A stretch of DNA of 36,046 bases, taken from positions 1 through 36,046 of the forward strand of contig CANQGA010000011.1 of assembly GCA_947600145.1 (NCBI GenBank), in the 5' to 3' direction. The translations under genes and the position numbers were made by a program. A model generated the notes under the pieces. The model did not search any database and was not told the DNA's origin. It saw nothing but the letters and a program-made list of their open reading frames with translations. The DNA comes from an uncultured Lachnospiraceae bacterium. GTDB lineage: Bacteria; Bacillota; Clostridia; Lachnospirales; Lachnospiraceae. The stretch's first letter is position 1; the number at the start of each line of letters is the position of its first letter. This document shows positions 9,090 through 17,520 of this stretch, in pieces.

Positions 9090-10445
9090 CTAGCAGATCA
9101 CAAAGCAGTCCGCGTAGAACGCCCCCGCGTCCGAGATCCCCGAGGTGTCCAGCACGACGTTTCTGCCCTGCCGGGTAAACTTCACCTCTTCGCCGGTGCG
9201 CATCAGCGTTACCTTCGAAAAGTCCTTCTCCGTCTCCAGATGGATCCGACCCGGGATCCTTACCTCGTCCTCGTACAGGAAGAACGCGTAGGTCTTCTCT
9301 CCTTTGCGGGTATAGCGGACCTTCCAGTACTCATAGGGAGCCGCCGGCTCGGTTCCGTAGATTGCGTCGCCGTGGATCCTGAGCCACCTTCCCATCTCCT
9401 TTAATGAGCGGACGCCTCCCGCGGGAAGCTTGCCGTCAGGCTGGGGCGACAGATTCAGCGCCAGGTTGCCGCCGCGGCTGACCACGTCGATCAGAAGATG
9501 GACCAGCTCACGGCCGGATTTGAAATGATCGTCGTAGCGGAAGCCGAAATTCTCTCCCACCGTTGTGCAGGTCTCCCATGGAATGAAAAGCGGCTTCTCC
9601 GGGATCTGCTGCTCCGGCGTGACGATGTTCTCGAACTCTCCGCCCACCGTCCGGTCGCATACGATCAGGTGGGGCTGGGGACCGCCGCGAAGCTTTCCGA
9701 CGATCTCTCCCAGGCGGATATCCTGGCCGAGATTATCCGGGCGCACCCAGCCGCCGTCCAGCCACAGGCAGTCGATCCTGCCGTAGCGGGTCCCCAGCTC
9801 TTCGATCTGGGTATGGACATACCGGACAAATTCTTCCCAGAGCTCGGGATGCTCTTCCACCGAATAGTTCAGGTTCCGCGTCGGCGCCTCCCCGAAGGCG
9901 CGGTGCCAGTAGGCGTCCGAATGCCAGTCCGGCTTTGAAAAATACGCGGAGATCGCCATCCCGCGGCTTCGGAATTCGTCAAAGAGACATTTCGTGATAT
10001 CCGCGTAAGGGCTGTCGGAAAACGGGCAGGACGGATCCGTGATCTTATAATCGGTGGCATGGCTGTCGTACATGCAGAATCCGTCATGATGCTTGGTGGT
10101 AAACAGCAGATACCGGAACCCGCACTCCTTCGCCAGATCCGCGATCCTGTCAGGCCGGAACTTGACCGGATTAAAGGTTCTGTTGGCATTCCAGTACTGC
10201 TTCTTAAAGGTCTCTGTGTCGGTCCAGTCGATCTCTGCCTGGGACCACGCCGCGTCCTCATCGCACAGCGCCCAGGACTCATAGGTCCCCAGCTGACAGC
10301 CGGGACTGAAATGCATCATGAATCCGAGCTTCAGCCCCATAAACCATTTCAAATGATCCAAAACAGCCTGTTCCTTTGGAGGAACATACCGTTCCTCCGT
10401 GGTATAGTCGTGAACTCCTCCGACTACGATCTCATTTTCGTCCAT
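9090..10445 (-). CDS. Alpha-L-fucosidase, GH29 family
   Basis: WFMGLKLGFMMHFSPGC...GFRYLLFTTKHHDGFCMYDSHATDYKI...RYGRIDCLWLDGGW; no signal peptide. Confidence 0.88.
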   Translation of the reverse strand: MDENEIVVGGVHDYTTEERYVPPKEQAVLDHLKWFMGLKLGFMMHFSPGCQLGTYESWALCDEDAAWSQAEIDWTDTETFKKQYWNANRTFNPVKFRPDRIADLAKECGFRYLLFTTKHHDGFCMYDSHATDYKITDPSCPFSDSPYADITKCLFDEFRSRGMAISAYFSKPDWHSDAYWHRAFGEAPTRNLNYSVEEHPELWEEFVRYVHTQIEELGTRYGRIDCLWLDGGWVRPDNLGQDIRLGEIVGKLRGGPQPHLIVCDRTVGGEFENIVTPEQQIPEKPLFIPWETCTTVGENFGFRYDDHFKSGRELVHLLIDVVSRGGNLALNLSPQPDGKLPAGGVRSLKEMGRWLRIHGDAIYGTEPAAPYEYWKVRYTRKGEKTYAFFLYEDEVRIPGRIHLETEKDFSKVTLMRTGEEVKFTRQGRNVVLDTSGISDAGAFYADCFVIC

Positions 10446-10462
10446 CGCGGAACCGTCCTTTC

Positions 10463-13030
10463 TCACCGGATATCGTACACGCTGCTGACAGTGATCCCCT
10501 TCGGATCCCCTTCCACGATCCGGATCCGCCGCGTCCCGCCGTCCATGTCAAAATAATTGTCCTCCAGGCGCATATCGTCGTCCGCGTTCAGGATCCGCAC
10601 GCCCCTGGCGAAGCAGTCCGCGCTTATGAGGAGTTCATCGCCTTCCACCTTCACATCAAACACCGGCTTACGGAAATGGAAATACTTCGGGAAACAGAAC
10701 AGCACGGTCCCTCTCGATACCGTTTCGCCGTCCGCTTCCATCTGGTAGCTCACGTAATTCTCAAACACATCCGCGTCCGGCAGCTCCACCTTGTCTAGCC
10801 ATGTCGCCGACATGGGCGCCAGGGTCATTTCACAGCTTTCCTCCCTAAGGATCCGCGCGGAGGCGTCCCGCAGCTGCCAGCGGACCGTCACCTTCCGCTC
10901 CGTAAGCGTCTCATTGTTGGCGCAGAGGCGGATGGACTTCTCATAGTCGAAGGGCTGCGTGTTCAGGTTCGGCGTCTGGGTGTGCATGCCCTCCTCCTCG
11001 CAGGAAAGCAGAAGCGGCGCGAAGAACCGTTTCGCACAGTACATGACCGCCTTCCACCGGCCGAAATAATCCACCATGGCCCAGCTGGCCACCGGCCAGC
11101 AGTCGTTAAACTGCCAGATCACCGCGCCCATGCAGCGTCCCCGGTTCCGCCGGAAATGCTCCACGCCGTAGCGCATGGCCTCTGCCTGCATCAGCTGCGA
11201 ACCGTAGATGATCATGTCCAGGCTGGTCGGATAGAGATAGGTCTGCTCCATATATCGCATGACCGTGCCGTTGCCGAAGGCGCAGCGCTGGTGCTTCTCC
11301 ATCACATAGGAGAAAATGTTCCGGTCTTCCGGCTCCGTGAAGGTCTCCACGGTCTTAAGCGCCGGCAGGGATTCGAAGCCGAATTCCGACATATAGCGCG
11401 GGAAGAGCCTGCGGTAAGCCGAAAACGGCAGTCCGCCGTGCCATACGCTCCAGTAATGGACGTCTCCCCGGTTCTCGTCGTTGGGCTTGTCGAAGCCGCC
11501 GCCGCAGGACGGGCTCGCCGGCCAGTAATAGGTCTGAGGATCGTATTTTTTCAGCACCTTCGGGATCAGGTACTCGTACATCTTGATGTAATCGCTGTAG
11601 CGGATCGGATTGTCGCACCATACCTTCTTATCATCAGCAAGGAACAGCTCCATCTCGTTGTTGCCGCACCACAGTCCCAGAGACGCGTGATGGCGGATCC
11701 GCTTCACATTATCGATAAACTCCGCGGTGATATTCGCTTCGAAATCCTCCGTCAGGTCGTAGACGCAGCAGGCGAACATGAAATCCTGCCACACTACCAG
11801 TCCGGCCTCATCACAGGCGTCGAAGAAGAAGTCGTCGGGATAATATCCGCCGCCCCAGACGCGCATCACATTGAAATTGGCGTCCTTTGCCGCGGCGATG
11901 AATTTTCTGGTCTTCTCCGCGTCCACACGGGCAACCAGGCTGTCCATCGGGATATAGTCGGCGCCTGCGCCGAAGAACGGCACGCCGTTGACCTCATGGG
12001 CAAAGGACTCCCCGTACCGGTCTTTGACCCGGTGCATGGTCATGGTGCGCAGACCGATCCGGCGCTGCCAGGTATCGAGGACGCGGACGCCCGCCGCGCT
12101 TTTTGTATCGGTCTGGCTGCCGGCTTCCATGCATCCGGCTGATTCTCCGGCACCCGGGCATCCTCCTTCCAGCAGCTCCACCCGCACCGTATAAAGCGGC
12201 TGCGCGCCAAGGCCGTTGGGCCACCAGAGCTGCGCTTCTTCGATCACGATCTCCGACGGGCTGTCCGTGTAAACCGTTTCGCGGCCATTCGGGTCTGTCA
12301 GAGTCACTCGGTAAGTAAATGCAGCCGCTGCGGATGCAGGAGCGGATCCGGCCATAGCTTTCGCCGCGCTGCGGACCGCCGCCCCGGCGGCCGTCTCAGT
12401 CTCCACATGTAACGCAAGCCGCACCACGCCGTCCTCATGCTTCTGCTCGATATAGACGCTGTCGATCCGCGCTTTCTCGATCCCAAGCAGACTGACCGGG
12501 CGGTAAAGCCCCATGTCCGGGATCCGCGGAGCCCAGTCCCAGCCGAACATGCAGTGGGCCTTCCGAAGCCGCGGCATCCCTTTCATTCCGTTGGCGTCGC
12601 CGGGGATCGGATTCTCCTCATAGCTTTCGGCAATGAATCTCGTCGGGGAATGGAACACGATATGAAGTTCGTTCCCGTCCGGCTTCAGAAGCTCCTTCAC
12701 CGGGAATTCCCAGACCCGGTGCATATTCTTCGCCTCTCCCAATGTCTGTCCGTTCAGCGCGATCGTAGCCAGCGTATCGATCCCGTCAAAACGCAGCAGT
12801 ACCTGGTCGCAGGCCAGTATTTCCTCCGATACGCCGAACTCGGAGCGGTACTCGTAATCCCTGTCGCTTAAAGGAAGCGTCTTAAGCTCATTGTCCCGGT
12901 AGAACGGATCCTCGATCCGCCCGTTCTTCAGAAGATCCAGGAACACGCTTCCCGGCACCGCGGCGTCCAGATATTCTCCCACGCCGCACTCGCGCATCTG
13001 CCAGCCCTCATTCAGTAATTGTTTCCGCAT
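10463..13030 (-). CDS. Beta-mannosidase-like glycoside hydrolase, GH2 family
   Basis: LNEGWQMRE..AAVPGSVFLDLLKNGRIEDPFYRDNE; HCMFGWDWAPRIPDMGLYRPV; NVMRVWGGGYYPDDFFFDACDEAGLVVWQDFMFAC; LWCGNNEME acid/base region. Confidence 0.9.
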   Translation of the reverse strand: MRKQLLNEGWQMRECGVGEYLDAAVPGSVFLDLLKNGRIEDPFYRDNELKTLPLSDRDYEYRSEFGVSEEILACDQVLLRFDGIDTLATIALNGQTLGEAKNMHRVWEFPVKELLKPDGNELHIVFHSPTRFIAESYEENPIPGDANGMKGMPRLRKAHCMFGWDWAPRIPDMGLYRPVSLLGIEKARIDSVYIEQKHEDGVVRLALHVETETAAGAAVRSAAKAMAGSAPASAAAAFTYRVTLTDPNGRETVYTDSPSEIVIEEAQLWWPNGLGAQPLYTVRVELLEGGCPGAGESAGCMEAGSQTDTKSAAGVRVLDTWQRRIGLRTMTMHRVKDRYGESFAHEVNGVPFFGAGADYIPMDSLVARVDAEKTRKFIAAAKDANFNVMRVWGGGYYPDDFFFDACDEAGLVVWQDFMFACCVYDLTEDFEANITAEFIDNVKRIRHHASLGLWCGNNEMELFLADDKKVWCDNPIRYSDYIKMYEYLIPKVLKKYDPQTYYWPASPSCGGGFDKPNDENRGDVHYWSVWHGGLPFSAYRRLFPRYMSEFGFESLPALKTVETFTEPEDRNIFSYVMEKHQRCAFGNGTVMRYMEQTYLYPTSLDMIIYGSQLMQAEAMRYGVEHFRRNRGRCMGAVIWQFNDCWPVASWAMVDYFGRWKAVMYCAKRFFAPLLLSCEEEGMHTQTPNLNTQPFDYEKSIRLCANNETLTERKVTVRWQLRDASARILREESCEMTLAPMSATWLDKVELPDADVFENYVSYQMEADGETVSRGTVLFCFPKYFHFRKPVFDVKVEGDELLISADCFARGVRILNADDDMRLEDNYFDMDGGTRRIRIVEGDPKGITVSSVYDIR

Positions 13031-13106
13031 AATCCTCTCTCCATTCTAATATGTAAAATCTGTCTTTTCAACGACAAATGCGCCGGATGGCCGCGCGCTT
13101 ACGCAT

Positions 13107-15305
13107 TCAGTCAGCGATGGAAAGCGTCAGGCAGCGCACCTTCTGTCCGGTCAAGGCCGCCGACCGCGCGTCCGGTCCCTGGCCGCCCACATAGACAAGC
13201 GCTTCACCGCTGTGAATATGGAAATGTCCCTCTTCATCGTAAAGCCCGAACGCCTCCTTCGGAAGCGCGATCGTCACTTCTTTCTCCCCGCCGGCTTCCA
13301 GGCGCACCTTCCGGATCCCCTTCAGCTGGGCGTTGGGCGTGTCTTCGCCGGGGATCTTTACATAGACCTGAACCGTTTCTGCGCCGGAGACGGTGCCGGT
13401 ATTCTTTACCAGCGCATGGATCGTCACCGCCGCATCATTTCCGGACTGGCATCCGCTTCCCGTCACGTCTGGGCAGCGATCTGTCGTCTCCGAATGATCC
13501 GAAGCCGCTTCCGCGTAAATCTTCTCATACGAGAAGCTCGTGTACGACAGCCCGTACCCGAAGGGATACAGCGCCTCCTGCTTCATATACCGGTATGTCC
13601 TGCCCTTCATGCTGTAATCCTCAAAATCCGGCAGCACGTCGTCCCTGTGATAGAACGTCACCGGGAGCTTCCCTTCCGGACAACAGTCGCCGAACAGGAG
13701 CTTCGCGATGGCCCTGCCGCCGCAGGCGCCCGGATACCATCCCTGCAGGATCGCGGGGACATGATCCTGCGCCCAGTCCACAGCCAGCGCGCTTCCGGAC
13801 AGAAGCACGAGGATCACAGGCTTGCCGCTTTCGCAGGCCGCCTTAAGGACTTCTTCCTGAAGTCCGGGCAGGTTCAGATCCGGCTTATCGCCGCTGCCGT
13901 ACTCATTGTTGGCGTCGCCCTCCTCGCCCTCGATGCTGGCGTCAAGTCCCAGACAGACCACGACCACGTCGCTGCAGTCGCAGACGCCCTTCACTTCGCT
14001 CATCCGGTCGTTGGCGGCCGCGAGACCGCTGGTCCGGTCCTTATACAGATGGCACCCTTCCGAATACATGACCCGGGCACGGTCCCCTACATAGTCCTGG
14101 ATCCCCTCCAGAACCGTCCAGTAATGGGACGCGGTTCCTTCATAATTGCCCACCAGCGCCCTGCGGCTGTCCGCGTTGGGGCCGATGACGCCGATGGTAC
14201 GGATCTTTGACAGATCAAGCGGCAGCAGACCGCCTTCATTTTTAAGAAGCACAACGCATCGCGCGGCAGCTTCTTCGTTCAGCCTCCACATCGGTTCGCT
14301 GTCGACCACTGTATATGGGATCCGGTCAAACGGATTCTCCTCCTTCCGGTCCAGCACGCCCAGTTTGATCCGGGTCATAAAGAGCCGTTCCACCGCCTCA
14401 TCGATGCGCTTCTCGGATACTTTGCCCTCTTCCACCGCCTGCTTCAGATAGTAGAACATTTTCCCGCAGTTTAAGTCGCAGCCGTTCTCCATGGCAAGGG
14501 CCGCCGCGTCCTTATAGGACGACGCCACGTGATGGCCGTCGCAGATATCCTGGATCGCGCCGCAGTCGCTGACAAAATGTCCCTCAAAGCCAAACTCGCC
14601 GCGGATGATCTCCTCGATCAGCTCATGGTTCGCGCAGCAGGGAACTCCGTTGACACGGTTATACGCTCCCATCACCGCCTCCACCCGGCCTTCCTGGACG
14701 CAGGCCTTAAAGGCCGGAAGATAGGTCTCATAGAGATCCTGTTTCCCGACGACCGCGTTGAAGCCGTGCCTTACTCCCTCCGGTCCGCTGTGAACAGCCA
14801 GATGTTTGGCGCAGGCCGCCGCCTTTAAATATTTTTCGTCATGGCCCTGGATCCCTTTCACGAACCTGACTCCCATTCGGGAAGTCAGATACGGATCCTC
14901 CCCGAACGTCTCATGGCCCCTGCCCCATCTCGGATCGCGGAAAATGTTCACATTCGGGGACCAGAAGGTCAGCCCTTTATAGATATCCGTGTCGTCCTTG
15001 GCCTGCTGGAGGTTGAATTTGCCCCTGGCTTCCGTAGAGATCGCGTCGGCGATCTCCTCGATCAGATCCTCGTCAAAAGTTGCCGCCAGACCGATGGACT
15101 GGGGAAATACCGTCGCCACACCCGCGCGGGCCACGCCGTGCAGCGCCTCGTTCCACCAGTTATAGGCCTTTACGCCCAGCCGCTCTACCGCCGGGGCGTT
15201 AAAGAGCGTCTGAAAGATCTTCTCCTCCAGGCTCATCTGGCTGACAAGCGTTTTCGCGCGCCTGCGGTACTGCTCCAGCCGTTCCTTATTCTCTGTCAAT
15301 TCCAT
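13107..15305 (-). CDS. Beta-glycosidase, GH3 family (beta-xylosidase/beta-glucosidase type)
   Basis: YNWWNEALHGVARAGVATVFPQSIGLAATFD; DPRWGRGHETFGEDPYL; GHFVSDCGAIQDI nucleophile region; C-terminal fibronectin III-like domain; no signal peptide. Confidence 0.9.
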   Translation of the reverse strand: MELTENKERLEQYRRRAKTLVSQMSLEEKIFQTLFNAPAVERLGVKAYNWWNEALHGVARAGVATVFPQSIGLAATFDEDLIEEIADAISTEARGKFNLQQAKDDTDIYKGLTFWSPNVNIFRDPRWGRGHETFGEDPYLTSRMGVRFVKGIQGHDEKYLKAAACAKHLAVHSGPEGVRHGFNAVVGKQDLYETYLPAFKACVQEGRVEAVMGAYNRVNGVPCCANHELIEEIIRGEFGFEGHFVSDCGAIQDICDGHHVASSYKDAAALAMENGCDLNCGKMFYYLKQAVEEGKVSEKRIDEAVERLFMTRIKLGVLDRKEENPFDRIPYTVVDSEPMWRLNEEAAARCVVLLKNEGGLLPLDLSKIRTIGVIGPNADSRRALVGNYEGTASHYWTVLEGIQDYVGDRARVMYSEGCHLYKDRTSGLAAANDRMSEVKGVCDCSDVVVVCLGLDASIEGEEGDANNEYGSGDKPDLNLPGLQEEVLKAACESGKPVILVLLSGSALAVDWAQDHVPAILQGWYPGACGGRAIAKLLFGDCCPEGKLPVTFYHRDDVLPDFEDYSMKGRTYRYMKQEALYPFGYGLSYTSFSYEKIYAEAASDHSETTDRCPDVTGSGCQSGNDAAVTIHALVKNTGTVSGAETVQVYVKIPGEDTPNAQLKGIRKVRLEAGGEKEVTIALPKEAFGLYDEEGHFHIHSGEALVYVGGQGPDARSAALTGQKVRCLTLSIAD

Positions 15306-15344
15306 ATGCCTCTGCCTCCAACCAGATCATTCATTTCTTCGTTA

Positions 15345-15399
15345 TTTATACCATACATTCCGCAAATAATCCATACCCTGTTTTACAGTCCGCAAATAA
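15345..15399 (-). promoter_or_regulatory. Candidate promoter/activator region of the GH3-GH2-GH29 operon: extended -10 (TGGTATAAA) preceded by two direct repeats
   Basis: TTATTTGCGGAATGTA (15369-15354) and TTATTTGCGGACTGTA (15399-15384), 15/16 identical, offset exactly 30 bp; TATAAA at 15350-15345; RBS GGAGGC before ATG 15305. Confidence 0.5.
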
Positions 15400-15416
15400 G
15401 GCGTCACTGGCGCCTT
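15398..15416. repeat. CGCCAGTGA-loop hairpin, copy 2 (AAGGCG-TCACTGG-CGCCTT on + strand)
   Basis: 6-bp stem, 7-nt loop identical to the copy at 33395-33415; lies immediately 3' of a terminator. Confidence 0.6.
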
Positions 15417-15429
15417 GCTTGCATGGAAA

Positions 15430-15468
15430 CAGGGGACAATGCCGCGCAGCGCACGGCATCGCCCCCTG
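15430..15468 (-). terminator. Intrinsic terminator of the ABC/DUF5696 operon
   Basis: 15-bp stem CAGGGGGCGATGCCG / CGGCATTGTCCCCTG (with G-U pairs), 9-nt loop, followed by TTTCC; ~30 nt after the permease stop. Confidence 0.7.
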
Positions 15469-15497
15469 AGTATACAGCAATTTTGAAACATTCCGCA

Positions 15498-16568
15498 TCA
15501 ATCTCCGCCAAGACCGCTTCTGGCAGCGCCCTGTACGAAACGCTTCTGCACGAAGCAGTACAGGATGATTAACGGCAGTACGACTAACAGCGAGCAGGCT
15601 GAGATAACGGCCGTCTGCACATACGGGTTGGACGGGTCGATCTGGGACAGCCACGCCGAATTGGACTTGGCCGCCGTGTCGATGCTCCAGCGGATATTAG
15701 CCTGCAGCGAGCTGTAATGATAGGCCAGGTTATACTGGCTGGGGTTCAGCAGGCTGGAGTAATAGGTATCGGTGTAGTTCCACAGGAAGCTCAAAACCGA
15801 AACCGTCAGGATGGAACCGGACATACTGGGCACAACGATCCGGAAGAACGTGGTCAGGAAGCCGGCGCCATCCACATGGGCGGCCTCTTCCACCGAAATC
15901 GGAAGTCCGCGGATACCCTGGCGCAGGAAGTAGATATAAAGGCCGCTTCTCACGCCCATGCCCAGGCCCGACAGAATGAACTGGGATGCCGGCTTTCCAA
16001 GCAGATTCAAAGGTTTGCCGGTTACCGCCTTAATGATTCCGAAGATATCGAAGTTCCGGAAGGCGGAATACTGGGCAAGCATGATCGCGTCGCTGGGCAC
16101 CACGATGGTCAGGATCACAAAGAAGAACAGGATATTGCTGCCCTTAAACTTCAGTCTCGCGAACGAGTAGGCGGCCAAACCCGCAGACAGGATCTGCAGG
16201 AAGGTCAGCGCGATCGTCAAAAGCATCGTGTAACCCAGACTCTTCCAGTAATCCATCAGGCTTTTTGAAACCGCCATCTCCATGAACAACGTGGACACTT
16301 TCTGCGGGATCCACATCGTGGACTTGTCAGCCAACACATTAGGATCTGTCAGCGCATCCTTCGCCAACGTCCAGAGCGGAGTAATGACCACAAAACCAAG
16401 GCAGATCAATATCACATAACGGAACAGGGCAATAATGAAGCGACGAACCCGTTTCTGGACGGCGTATTTAGAGAGACGCCCCTTCTTTAAGTCCACCCAG
16501 AAGCTGATTCCGGCTGTCGTCTCGGCCATCGCCCGTCTTTCCTGTCTGGTCATTCCATTTTTAGTCAT
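15498..16568 (-). CDS. Carbohydrate ABC transporter permease (CUT1, MalG-type)
   Basis: YVILICLGFVVITPLWTLAKDALTDPN... and EEAAHVDGAGFLTTFFRIVVPSMSGSI (EAA loop). Confidence 0.88.
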   Translation of the reverse strand: MTKNGMTRQERRAMAETTAGISFWVDLKKGRLSKYAVQKRVRRFIIALFRYVILICLGFVVITPLWTLAKDALTDPNVLADKSTMWIPQKVSTLFMEMAVSKSLMDYWKSLGYTMLLTIALTFLQILSAGLAAYSFARLKFKGSNILFFFVILTIVVPSDAIMLAQYSAFRNFDIFGIIKAVTGKPLNLLGKPASQFILSGLGMGVRSGLYIYFLRQGIRGLPISVEEAAHVDGAGFLTTFFRIVVPSMSGSILTVSVLSFLWNYTDTYYSSLLNPSQYNLAYHYSSLQANIRWSIDTAAKSNSAWLSQIDPSNPYVQTAVISACSLLVVLPLIILYCFVQKRFVQGAARSGLGGD

Positions 16569-17508
16569 AGTAGAACACCCCCTTGGACACAATGCCGCAG
16601 ATGATTCCGATAGTTGCAAGCGTCATGGCAAAGTATACAAAACTCATGGCCGCTCCGTAGCCATAGAACTGACTGGCACCCTGGAATGTCTGGGAGCGGA
16701 TATACTCTGAAAGAACCACTTCCTTGCCGTTTAAGGTGACCTCAGCCGTCGCGAAGGACTCCGCGATACTATATACCAGGCATACCAGGATGGTCGGAGA
16801 GACCATCGGCAGTGTGATCTTACAGAAGGTTTCAAATGCCGTACACCCCTCCATCTGGGCCACCTCGTAAAGACTTGGAGAGATCGCCTGAAGACCGGAT
16901 AAGAACAACAGGATCTGCACACCGCAGGTCGTGATGACCGTGAAAATATTCTCCACATAGCTGGTAAGCAGAGAACTGATCTCCTGCGGGATACCGGAAT
17001 TTACGACCAAATCTGTCAACCAATCCATCTTCATGACCGACTCTGAGGTCTGCGATACCAAAGACGCCTCGCTCAGATTGAATGTCGCGATTCCTGTCGC
17101 CAGAATGATCGGGATCACGAAGACCGCCCGGAAGAATCCTCTCCCTTTGTATTCTCCGTTCAGCATGATCGCGATGAAGAGAGAAAGGAATATCTGGAAC
17201 GGCAGTTCCGTCAGCATATTGATCAACGCTTCCACCAGCATCCGATTGAAATCCGGGTTCACAGTCAGCACATACTTGAAGTTCTCCAATCCGACAAAGG
17301 TTCCCGTGAAACTGGTATCGGTCAGCTGCATACTGCTCAAGGAGTAGCGCAGCGTATTCACCATCGGTCTGAGGAAGAAGAAAATCAAGCCGATCAACCA
17401 TGGGAGCAGAAAGATTACGCCCCATAACGCAGTCTTTTTCTCGAAATCCAGTTTCTTATAGGAGAAACTGAAGGATTTCTTAACTGCTTTGTTCTTGTTC
17501 TTTTTCAT
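16561..17508 (-). CDS. Carbohydrate ABC transporter permease (CUT1, MalF-type)
   Basis: LWGVIFLLPWLIGLIFFFLRPMVNTLRYSLSS; EVAQMEGCTAFETFCKITLPMVSPTI EAA loop. Confidence 0.88.
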   Translation of the reverse strand: MKKNKNKAVKKSFSFSYKKLDFEKKTALWGVIFLLPWLIGLIFFFLRPMVNTLRYSLSSMQLTDTSFTGTFVGLENFKYVLTVNPDFNRMLVEALINMLTELPFQIFLSLFIAIMLNGEYKGRGFFRAVFVIPIILATGIATFNLSEASLVSQTSESVMKMDWLTDLVVNSGIPQEISSLLTSYVENIFTVITTCGVQILLFLSGLQAISPSLYEVAQMEGCTAFETFCKITLPMVSPTILVCLVYSIAESFATAEVTLNGKEVVLSEYIRSQTFQGASQFYGYGAAMSFVYFAMTLATIGIICGIVSKGVFYYD

Positions 17509-17520
17509 CTTAGCTCCTCC

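Noticed and set aside
10982-12142. 386-aa plus-strand ORF opposite the GH2 gene
   Set aside because: Antisense shadow; the GH2 frame has clear catalytic motifs.
13043-13071. TTGAAA-N17-TAGAAT promoter-like sequence directly before the GH2 gene
   Set aside because: The -10 is only about 12 nt from the ATG, so the RBS would fall at the TSS; probably not an independent promoter.
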